Positions 11,605 to 18,305 of a stretch of DNA of 20,896 bases are shown here, piece by piece. The first letter of the stretch is position 1, and the number at the start of each line of letters is the position of its first letter. The position numbers were made by a program, and so were the translations under genes. This DNA comes from Rhodospirillaceae bacterium (GTDB taxonomy: Bacteria; Pseudomonadota; Alphaproteobacteria; UBA828), in assembly GCA_028819955.1 (NCBI GenBank), contig JAPPKP010000155.1:1-20896 (forward strand), in the 5' to 3' direction. The notes under the pieces are model-generated. The model searched no databases, was not told the origin of the DNA, and saw only the letters and a program-made list of their open reading frames with translations.

Positions 11605-13185
11605 ATGCCGAGAGTCTTGATCGCAGACAAGGTGAGCGAGGTCGCGGTGCAGGCGTTCGCCGAGCGCGGCATCGAGGTCAGCATACAGCCCGGGCTCGCG
11701 CCGGAGGCGCTGACCGGGATTGTCGCAGACTATGAGGGCCTCGTCGTCCGCTCCGCGACCAAGGTGACTCCGGATCTGCTGTCACAGGCGATCCGGCTCA
11801 AGGTCATCGGCCGGGCAGGTACCGGCGTCGACAACGTCGACATCGATGCCGCAACCAAGCGCGGCATCGTGGTCATGAACACGCCCCACGGCAATTCGGT
11901 GACCGCGGCGGAGCACACCATCGCGATGATGTGCGCGCTTGCGCGTCGCATTCCGCAGGCCGACCGCTCCACCCGCAAGGGCAGTTGGGAGCGCGGCCGC
12001 TTCATGGGCGTCGAGCTTCGCGACAAGACGCTTGGAGTGGTCGGCTGCGGTACCATCGGCGCCATCGTCGCGACCCTCGCCCAGGGGCTCAGAATGCGGG
12101 TCATCGCCTTCGACCCCTACCTCGCGCCGGACCGTGCCGCCTCCCTCGGTGTGACGCTGGCGACGATGGACGAGCTGCTCAGAGACGCCGACGTCATCAC
12201 CCTGCACGTCCCGCTCACGGACGAGACGCGGGGTATCATCGACGCCGGTGCACTGGCCAAGACCAAGACGGGCGTCCGCATCGTGAACTGCGCGCGGGGC
12301 GGCCTGGTCGTGGAGGCGGACCTCCAGAGCGCCATCAAGAGCGGCCATGTGGCCGGCGCAGCGCTCGACGTGTTCGAGGAGGAGCCGGCGCAGGAGGATA
12401 ACCCGCTCTTCGCCCTGGACGAGGTGATCGCGACGCCCCACCTCGGCGCCTCCACCGTCGAGGCGCAGGAGAACGTGGCACTCCAGATCGCGCAGCAGAT
12501 GGCCGAGTACCTGCTGACCGGCACGGTCCTGAACGCGGTCAACACGCCCTCGGTCGCACCCGAAGATTTGGCGAAGCTCGGCCCTTACCTCACGCTGGCG
12601 GAGCAGATCGGCAGCTTCGCTGGCCAAATTGCAGACGGTCGCATACGCGGCGTCACCGTCGCTTACGAAGGCCAGGCCAGCGCGCTCGATTCTCGACTGC
12701 TCACCGCCGCCGCTCTCCAGGGTCTGCTCGCCCCGCGCCTCGACAACATCAACATCGTCAACGCCCCCTTCATCGCCCGTGAGCGCGGCATCGCGGTGCG
12801 CGAAATCAAGAGCGCGACCTCGGCGGACTATCAGACCCTCATGCGCGTGGAAGTGCTGTCGCAGGATCAGGCGCAGGCGGTGGCTGGCACGCTCATCGGC
12901 CGCGGTGGGCGGCGAATCGTGGAAGTCGAGGGGATCGAGGTCGAGGCCGAACTCGGCCCGCATATGCTCTACTTCACCAACGAGGACAGGCCGGGCCTGA
13001 TCGGCACGGTGGCTACGATTCTCGGTGAGGCCGGTATCAACATCGCCACCTTCAATCTGGGGCGCAGGGAACCGGGCGGCGACGCGATCGGCCTTATCGG
13101 CGTGGATTCGGTGGTGCCCGACGACGTGCTCGCCAAACTCCGCGCGCGCGCCGCTGTCATCGACCTCAAGCGGCTGAGATTCTGA
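11605..13185 (+). CDS. serA: D-3-phosphoglycerate dehydrogenase
   Basis: SerA oxidises 3-phosphoglycerate to 3-phosphohydroxypyruvate with NAD+, the committed step of serine synthesis and the substrate for SerC just upstream. The 526-residue protein is the long form. The Rossmann motif GCGTIG is at 147-152. The catalytic set is R231 in NCARGG, a glutamate at about 260 in DVFEEEPA, and H279 in ATPHLGAST. An intervening domain spans about 310-450. A C-terminal ACT domain (about 453-526, beginning LYFTNEDRPGLIGTV) probably senses serine for feedback inhibition. GAGG lies 2 nt before the ATG, closer than ideal, with GGGGCC further upstream. Order and spacing indicate an operon with serC, and probably with rmuC, which starts 39 bp after the stop. 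Confidence 0.97.
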   Translation: MPRVLIADKVSEVAVQAFAERGIEVSIQPGLAPEALTGIVADYEGLVVRSATKVTPDLLSQAIRLKVIGRAGTGVDNVDIDAATKRGIVVMNTPHGNSVTAAEHTIAMMCALARRIPQADRSTRKGSWERGRFMGVELRDKTLGVVGCGTIGAIVATLAQGLRMRVIAFDPYLAPDRAASLGVTLATMDELLRDADVITLHVPLTDETRGIIDAGALAKTKTGVRIVNCARGGLVVEADLQSAIKSGHVAGAALDVFEEEPAQEDNPLFALDEVIATPHLGASTVEAQENVALQIAQQMAEYLLTGTVLNAVNTPSVAPEDLAKLGPYLTLAEQIGSFAGQIADGRIRGVTVAYEGQASALDSRLLTAAALQGLLAPRLDNINIVNAPFIARERGIAVREIKSATSADYQTLMRVEVLSQDQAQAVAGTLIGRGGRRIVEVEGIEVEAELGPHMLYFTNEDRPGLIGTVATILGEAGINIATFNLGRREPGGDAIGLIGVDSVVPDDVLAKLRARAAVIDLKRLRF

Positions 13186-13224
13186 CTGCAGCGGGCTTCG
13201 GCAAGGGAACGGCGGATCGACGAC

Positions 13225-14631
13225 ATGGGCCTCGGGCTGACCATCATTGTCGTCCTACTCGCAGCTCTCGCGGGCGCGGTGGCCTGCTATGTCACGCTGG
13301 TGCTCCCGTCATCGCGCAGAGCGGCGAAAGAGCGGGAGGCGCGTGCAACGGAGATCGCCCGTCTCGCCGTCGCCGCCGAGCGTGTACCCAGTCTCGAGGA
13401 GGACGCCGCCACGCTCCGGGACCGGCTCCAGGACATCGACAAGAGTAAGGCGGCGCTCGAAGCGGCGCTGGAGGCCGAGCGCAAGAGCCACGAAGCACGG
13501 GTCCAGGAGCTCACGCGCATGGGCGCCGAGCTCGAGAAGAAGTTCGCGGGTCTCGCCTCGGACGTGCTCGGCAAGAACAGCGAGAGCTTCCTGAAACTCG
13601 TAAGCGAGCGCTTCGAGAAGCACAGCGCGAGCGCCAAGGACGACCTGGAGAAGCGCCGCGTTGCGATCGAGACCCTGGTCAAGCCACTGGGCGAAAGCCT
13701 CTCCAAGTTCGAGCACAAGGTGGGTGAAATCGAGAAGGCGCGCGAGGGCGCCTACCGGGCCATCAGCGAGCAGGTGAAGAGCCTGGCGGAGGGACAGACG
13801 GGCCTGCGCACGGAAACCAGCCGCCTCGTGAAGGCGCTTCGCCGGCCCGAGGCACGAGGTCGTTGGGGCGAATACCAATTGCAGAACGTGCTGGAAATGG
13901 CGGGCATGACCGCAGGTGTCGACTTCGAGATGCAGGTGACCATCACGGGCGAGGATGGGCGGCTCCGCCCCGACGTGATCATCCACCTGCCGGGTGGCAA
14001 GTCCATCATCGTCGATGCCAAGACGCCGCTCGATGCCTACCTCAGCGCCGTGGAGGCTGAAGACGAGGACGCGCGCAAGCAGCTCATCGCCGACCATGCG
14101 CGCCAGGTGCGTGCCCATGTCGGCGCGCTGGCCTCCAAGGACTATTGGAAGGCCCTGCCCGGAGCGCCCGACTTCGTCGTGATGTTCGTCCCCGGCGAGG
14201 CGATCCTGGCGGCGGCGATTGAGAGCGATCCGGGCCTATTCGAAAGCGCAGTCAACCAGCGAGTCCTCATCAGCACGCCGACCACCCTCATCGCTCTGGC
14301 CAAGGCCATCGCCTACGGCTGGCAGCAGGAGAGGCTGGCCGAGAACGCGCAGGCGGTAGCGGCGAACGCCCGCGAGCTCTACGGCCGGATCGGGAAGTTC
14401 GGTGAGCACATGGGCGATGTCGGGCGCGCACTGAGGCGGGCAGTCGAGCGGTACAACCAGGGCGTTGGCTCGCTGGAAAGCCGGGTGCTGCCGGCGGCGC
14501 GCAAGTTCGAATCGCTGAACGTGCTCTCCGCCGGCTCCTCGATCCCGCCGCTGGAACCCGTGGAGCACGACGTCCGCGAGCTCCAGGCCGAGGAGTTGAT
14601 CGCGCCCCAGGTAGAAGAAGCGGCCGAGTAA
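13225..14631 (+). CDS. rmuC: DNA recombination protein RmuC homologue
   Basis: RmuC proteins limit inversions at short repeats and are thought to be membrane-tethered nucleases. The 468-residue product has an N-terminal membrane segment (about 5-26, LTIIVVLLAALAGAVACYV) and a coiled coil from about 32 to 200. The conserved RmuC domain is at about 205-420. Within it, GRWGEYQLQNVLEMAGM (212-228), LRPD with D250, and IIVDAK with D264 and K266 form a PD-(D/E)xK-like set. PGAPDFVVMFVPGEA (312-326) is another family hallmark. It is the last gene of the plus-strand run phzF-serC-serA-rmuC and is followed by the 73-bp tandem repeat. Placement after serA is not functionally obvious, and cotranscription is inferred from the 39-bp gap. 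Confidence 0.94.
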   Translation: MGLGLTIIVVLLAALAGAVACYVTLVLPSSRRAAKEREARATEIARLAVAAERVPSLEEDAATLRDRLQDIDKSKAALEAALEAERKSHEARVQELTRMGAELEKKFAGLASDVLGKNSESFLKLVSERFEKHSASAKDDLEKRRVAIETLVKPLGESLSKFEHKVGEIEKAREGAYRAISEQVKSLAEGQTGLRTETSRLVKALRRPEARGRWGEYQLQNVLEMAGMTAGVDFEMQVTITGEDGRLRPDVIIHLPGGKSIIVDAKTPLDAYLSAVEAEDEDARKQLIADHARQVRAHVGALASKDYWKALPGAPDFVVMFVPGEAILAAAIESDPGLFESAVNQRVLISTPTTLIALAKAIAYGWQQERLAENAQAVAANARELYGRIGKFGEHMGDVGRALRRAVERYNQGVGSLESRVLPAARKFESLNVLSAGSSIPPLEPVEHDVRELQAEELIAPQVEEAAE

Positions 14632-14650
14632 CGGCTCGAGCCGCCATCCA

Positions 14651-14800
14651 CCTTGTATCTCGCTCACTCGCCGTCGGGCTTGTCTCGGCAGCGTTGAACG
14701 CGATCGGATGGCGTTCGCGTGCTCCTTGTATCTCGCTCACTCGCCGTCGGGCTTGTCTCGGCAGCGTTGAACGCGATCGGATGGCGTTCGCGTGCTCCTT
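14651..14800. repeat. 73-bp tandem duplication with internal hairpin
   Basis: A 73-bp unit starting CCTTGTATCTCGCTCACTCG occurs twice without a single difference (14651-14723 and 14724-14796), and the first 4 bases of a third copy follow (14797-14800). Each unit has an inverted repeat, GAACGC then GATCGGATG then GCGTTC (14696-14716 and 14769-14789), and an overlapping 11-bp palindrome GCGTTGAACGC (14691-14701 and 14764-14774). The array fills most of the gap between the convergent genes rmuC and the amidohydrolase. No conserved product is encoded: the period is not a multiple of three, so any frame reads differently in the two copies. It may act as a two-way terminator or belong to a dispersed intergenic repeat family. 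Confidence 0.9.
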
Positions 14801-14817
14801 CGCGGCACTTGCGCTCG

Positions 14818-16539
14818 TCAGTAGGCGGCGGCTCCGCCACGGATGAGCTGACCGGGATGTGCCCCCGTGGGCTCGCCCTCCCTCAGCGTGACGGCTCCGT
14901 TGACGACCGTGGCGGCGATGCCGTCGGCTTTCTGTACCAGCCTGCGGGCACCGCCGGGCAGGTCGTGTTGAACCGTCGGCAGGCACGGCTTCACCGTCGC
15001 TTCGTCGAAGACCACGATGTCGGCCGCGAAGCCGGGGCGCAGCAGGCCCCGGTCGTGCATATCCCAGGCGGATGCGTTGTCGAAGGTCAGCATTCTGACC
15101 GCCTCCTCCAGGGTGAATGCCTGCTTGGCGCGCACCCAGTAGCTCAGCAGGTGCGTCTGGAGCGACGATCCCATCTCCTGGCACACGTGCGCGCCGGAGT
15201 CGGAGAAAGTGGCGAGCGAGCGGGGGTTCTCCAGCATCCGGCGCACCTCGTCCGGGGTCTCGTTCACCAGCGGCTGGAAGAAGAGCAAGTCCGCGTCTTC
15301 CGCCATCAGGTCGAGCATGACCTCGACGGGGTTACGGTTGGAGGTTCGGGCGAGTTCCTCGATGCTCGGCTCGTCCCAGTTCACGTCGAACATCGGAAAC
15401 AGGTTGGCGTAGTCGGGCTTGCGCGGATTCGTCGTGGCAGCACCGCCGCCCTGGAACTCGTTGCCCCTGGGCGGCATCCCCGCTTCGGCCGCGACGAGGC
15501 TGGCGCGGGTATCCGGGTCACGGAAGCGGGCCTGCTGCTCCGCCACCGGGAGGGCGCGGATGTCGCGCCAAGCCGGCAGGGCATCGAACGGCAGGTAGGA
15601 CTTCAACGAGAACATGGCGTTGATCGACCGCGTGGTGGCCTGTCCCAAGACCCGGCCCCCCTTGGCCGCTACCCAGTCCATCCAATCGAACTGGAACTCG
15701 AGGGGATTGGGATTGTCGCCTTGGCGGGTCGAAAGCACCCCCAGCATCAGTGGGCGACCGCTTGAGACCGCAATCTTTGTTAATTCGTCCAGGCATGCGC
15801 CCTGGGCTTCGCCACCGGAGACATCGGGCCCGACCTGAAAGATGCCGGCGTTCAGCTCGGCCATCGCGTGCACCAGGTGCGCAATTTCGTCCCAGTTGGC
15901 GATGCGGCTCGCCACCGGACCGCCGTCCGGTCGAATGTGGGTGGTGGCTCTCGACGAAGACAGACCCACGGCGCCGGCGCGGAGCGCCTCCTGCACCAGG
16001 TCCGCCATGAACTCTAGATCGTCCTCGTCGGCCTCCCGGTCCAGGGCGCGCTCTCCCATCGCGTACATCCTGAGCGCCGAGTGCCCGATATAGGCGGCGT
16101 AGTTGATGGCCTTGGGGAACGATTCGACGGCGTCCAGATAGTCGGGGAAGGTCTCCCAGCGCCAGTCGATCCCGGCCACCATGGCGTCCTTGGGGATGTC
16201 CTCGACCGCCTCCAGGCATTCGGCAAACCACTCTCTTGCCTCTGGCTTGCAGGGCGCCAGCGCGAACCCGCAATTGCCCATCACCACGGTGGTTACGCCG
16301 TGCCAACAGGAGCACGTCCCCGCCGGGTCCCATGCCACCTGCGCGTCCATGTGTGTGTGACCGTCGATGAAGCCGGGCGCAACGATCATGCCTTCGGCAT
16401 CGATCGTCTCGTTGGCGGGGCTACGTATCCGGCCTATTTCGGCGATCTGTCCCTGCTTGACCCCGACGTCCGCCCGGTAGCGGGGCGTACCGGAGCCGTC
16501 GACCAAGGTTCCGTTGCGGATCAGCAGGTCGAATGTCAT
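14818..16539 (-). CDS. D-aminoacylase-like amidohydrolase (N-acyl-D-amino-acid deacylase family)
   Basis: A 573-residue member of the metal-dependent amidohydrolase superfamily (Amidohydro_3 type). It opens with the N-terminal beta sandwich MTFDLLIRNGTLVDGSGTP, then APGFIDGHTHMDAQ with metal ligands H61 and H63. GNCGF contains C90, and GHSALR (152-157), VGLSSSR (191-197) and TFSDSGAH with D447 follow. LTFDNASAWDMHDRGLLRPG near 484 and ADIVVFD near 506 are the standard C-terminal features. Relatives remove acyl groups from N-acyl-D-amino acids or act on other amides. In the region where canonical D-aminoacylases place two more histidine ligands (about 228-270) I see FQVGPD and LGVLSTRQ instead, so activity may differ. 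The ATG at 16539 has AGGA about 10 nt upstream. It lies downstream of sdaA on the same strand, 143 bp away. Confidence 0.82.
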   Translation of the reverse strand: MTFDLLIRNGTLVDGSGTPRYRADVGVKQGQIAEIGRIRSPANETIDAEGMIVAPGFIDGHTHMDAQVAWDPAGTCSCWHGVTTVVMGNCGFALAPCKPEAREWFAECLEAVEDIPKDAMVAGIDWRWETFPDYLDAVESFPKAINYAAYIGHSALRMYAMGERALDREADEDDLEFMADLVQEALRAGAVGLSSSRATTHIRPDGGPVASRIANWDEIAHLVHAMAELNAGIFQVGPDVSGGEAQGACLDELTKIAVSSGRPLMLGVLSTRQGDNPNPLEFQFDWMDWVAAKGGRVLGQATTRSINAMFSLKSYLPFDALPAWRDIRALPVAEQQARFRDPDTRASLVAAEAGMPPRGNEFQGGGAATTNPRKPDYANLFPMFDVNWDEPSIEELARTSNRNPVEVMLDLMAEDADLLFFQPLVNETPDEVRRMLENPRSLATFSDSGAHVCQEMGSSLQTHLLSYWVRAKQAFTLEEAVRMLTFDNASAWDMHDRGLLRPGFAADIVVFDEATVKPCLPTVQHDLPGGARRLVQKADGIAATVVNGAVTLREGEPTGAHPGQLIRGGAAAY

Positions 16540-16630
16540 CAGCCGATTTCCTGGAGAGTGTCAATGCCGGGGGAACGCTATCAGCCGGGACGGTCACCGA
16601 CAATGTGGGGAGAGCCTTCCTGCCTTGGTC

Positions 16631-16652
16631 CCGGACCCTGATCAGGACCCGG
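16631..16652. other. Interrupted palindrome between sdaA and the amidohydrolase gene
   Basis: A 22-bp dyad pairs 9 of 11 positions. The core CCTGATCAGG is a perfect 10-bp palindrome, flanked by a two-base mismatch (AC on both sides) and then CCGG on both sides. It begins about 30 bp after the sdaA stop and about 90 bp before the amidohydrolase start, reading along the minus strand. There is no T-run after it on either strand, so a classical intrinsic terminator is doubtful. An operator for the amidohydrolase, or a processing or attenuation structure between the two genes, is equally possible. Confidence 0.3.
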
Positions 16653-16682
16653 ATCGACTGGCAAGAGGCAGGGCCGATCCGC

Positions 16683-18083
16683 TCAACACTCCGGCATGTT
16701 CACCGCCAGGCCGCCAAGGCTGGTTTCCTTGAACTTGGCGCTCATTTCCTTCCCCGTCTCGCGCATCGCGTCGATGCAGTTGTCGAGGGGCATGAAATGG
16801 GTGCCATCGCCCCGCAACGCGAGCGATGCGGCGGCGACGGCCTTGATCGCGCCGATGCCGTTGCGCTCGATGCACGGCACCTGGACAAGGCCGGCGACGG
16901 GGTCGCAGGTCATGCCGAGATGGTGCTCCAGAGCGATCTCGGCCGCGTTCTCCACCTGCGCCGGCGTACCGTCGAGCACCGCGCAGAGACCGGCGGCGGC
17001 CATGGCGGCGGCGGAGCCCACTTCCGCCTGGCAGCCGGCATCGGCGCCGGAAATCGACGCATTGGCCTTGATCAGGCCACCGATCGCCGCGGCGGTAAGC
17101 AGGAATTCTCCGACCCGCGCCCTCCCGGCATCCAAGCAATGGTCGAGGTAGTAGCGCACCACGGCCGGAACCACGCCGGCGGCGCCGTTGGTGGGCGCCG
17201 TGACCACCCTGCCCCCGCCGGCATTCTCTTCGTTGACCGCCATGGCGTAGACGGTGAGCCAGTCGGAATAGACGTGCGGTTGGGCGCTGTTGGAGCCCTG
17301 CTCGTCGCAGAGCTGCTCGAACAGCGCGCCCGCCCGCCGCTTCACGCGCAGCCCGCCGGGGAGCTCGCCCCGGCACGCGAGCCCGCGATCGATGCAGGCA
17401 TCCATGGCTCCCCAGAGTGCCGCGAGCCCGGCATCGACCTCCGCGTCGGGGCGGAGAGTGCGCTCGTTCGCCAGCATCATCTGGGCGATGGAGTTGCCGC
17501 TCTCCTCCGCCATTCGCAGCATGGAGGCGGCATTCTCGAACGGGAACGGGACCCGCGCGTCCTGATCGTCTCCGGCGCTCTCCTCCCCATCGGCGAGCTC
17601 TTCGGCGGTCACGATGAAGCCGCCGCCGATCGAATAGTAGATTTGACTCAGATAGCCCACGCCCTCGGCGTCGATCGCATGGAACTCCATGCCGTTGGGA
17701 TGGCCCGGCAGCGGCGGCCCATATTCAAAGATGATGTTGTGGTGAGGATCGAACGCGAGCGTGATGTCTCCGAGCGATGGCAGGTGTCTGCTCTGCCTGA
17801 GGGCCGACACGTCAACCTCAGCCTTGTCGATATCGAGGTCGCCGGCGCGATGGCCGAGCAGTCCAAGCACGATCGCCCTGTCCGTCGCATGTCCCCTGCC
17901 GGTCAGAGACAAGGAGCCATAAAGCGAGACGAGAATGCGCAGCCACGAATCGGGCGGTGACTCTTTAGCGACACGTTCGGCCAGTTGCGCGAGGAAAGCC
18001 CCGGCCGCCGCCATCGGCCCCATGGTGTGGGACGAGGACGGGCCGATGCCCACCTTGAATATATCGAAGACGCTGAGGAACAT
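16683..18083 (-). CDS. sdaA: L-serine ammonia-lyase (L-serine dehydratase), iron-sulfur type
   Basis: This enzyme deaminates L-serine to pyruvate and ammonia with a [4Fe-4S] cluster. The 466-residue single chain starts [20 protein letters not shown], the family N terminus with its SSSHT substrate loop. The cluster cysteines are C351, C393 and C404 (in [12 protein letters not shown] and [13 protein letters not shown]). Their spacings of 42 and 11 equal those of E. coli SdaA (343, 385, 396). The last residue is C466 in NMPEC, matching the C-terminal cysteine that caps the cluster in the resting type 2 enzyme. The chosen ATG at 18083 gives the family N terminus; the frame is open for 18 more residues upstream. 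The gene is divergent from the fused hyuAB gene and probably precedes the amidohydrolase in one transcript. It opposes the serC-serA pathway in the same window. Confidence 0.96.
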   Translation of the reverse strand: MFLSVFDIFKVGIGPSSSHTMGPMAAAGAFLAQLAERVAKESPPDSWLRILVSLYGSLSLTGRGHATDRAIVLGLLGHRAGDLDIDKAEVDVSALRQSRHLPSLGDITLAFDPHHNIIFEYGPPLPGHPNGMEFHAIDAEGVGYLSQIYYSIGGGFIVTAEELADGEESAGDDQDARVPFPFENAASMLRMAEESGNSIAQMMLANERTLRPDAEVDAGLAALWGAMDACIDRGLACRGELPGGLRVKRRAGALFEQLCDEQGSNSAQPHVYSDWLTVYAMAVNEENAGGGRVVTAPTNGAAGVVPAVVRYYLDHCLDAGRARVGEFLLTAAAIGGLIKANASISGADAGCQAEVGSAAAMAAAGLCAVLDGTPAQVENAAEIALEHHLGMTCDPVAGLVQVPCIERNGIGAIKAVAAASLALRGDGTHFMPLDNCIDAMRETGKEMSAKFKETSLGGLAVNMPEC

Positions 18084-18174
18084 CGTGACGATGCTCGCCG
18101 ATTGGCAGGGTCCCGCTGGCTTGCAGGCGACCTTCAACCGTCAGGTGGCGACGGCAGCGACCCGTTGCAAGACT

Positions 18175-18199
18175 CCCATGCGTTCCGGATTCGCATGGG
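18175..18199. promoter_or_regulatory. Inverted repeat in the sdaA/hyuAB divergent promoter region, candidate operator
   Basis: CCCATGCG (18175-18182) and CGCATGGG (18192-18199) form perfect 8-bp arms around the 9-bp spacer TTCCGGATT. The centre-to-centre distance of 17 bp suits a dimeric regulator contacting successive major grooves. It lies about 90 bp upstream of the sdaA start and 107 bp upstream of the hyuAB start. A smaller dyad, GTGG-GTTA-CCAC, follows directly at 18199-18210. Two GANTC sites (18171-18175 and 18188-18192) fall in or beside the main repeat. As a shared operator it could control serine breakdown and the hydantoinase gene together; this is inference from position. Confidence 0.4.
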
Positions 18200-18305
18200 T
18201 GGGTTACCACTCCCCCAAAGCGATCGGGTTCCACCGCAATGTAATTGTCGCAGGCGCGGGTGTCGGCGAAGATGCGGCGACACCGCCATTCGAGGGAGAG
18301 AAGCC

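Noticed and set aside
14651..14723. tRNA gene (the unit is 73 bp and its complement has a GTTCAA element)
   Set aside because: The ends do not pair as an acceptor stem and no anticodon arm can be drawn.
14651..14800. CRISPR array
   Set aside because: Two directly adjoining 73-bp units with no spacers between them and no cas genes nearby; it is a simple tandem duplication.
14288..15184. Minus-strand frame running through the 73-bp repeats
   Set aside because: The repeat period is not a multiple of three, so the two copies are read in different frames, and the rest overlaps rmuC and the amidohydrolase antisense or out of frame.
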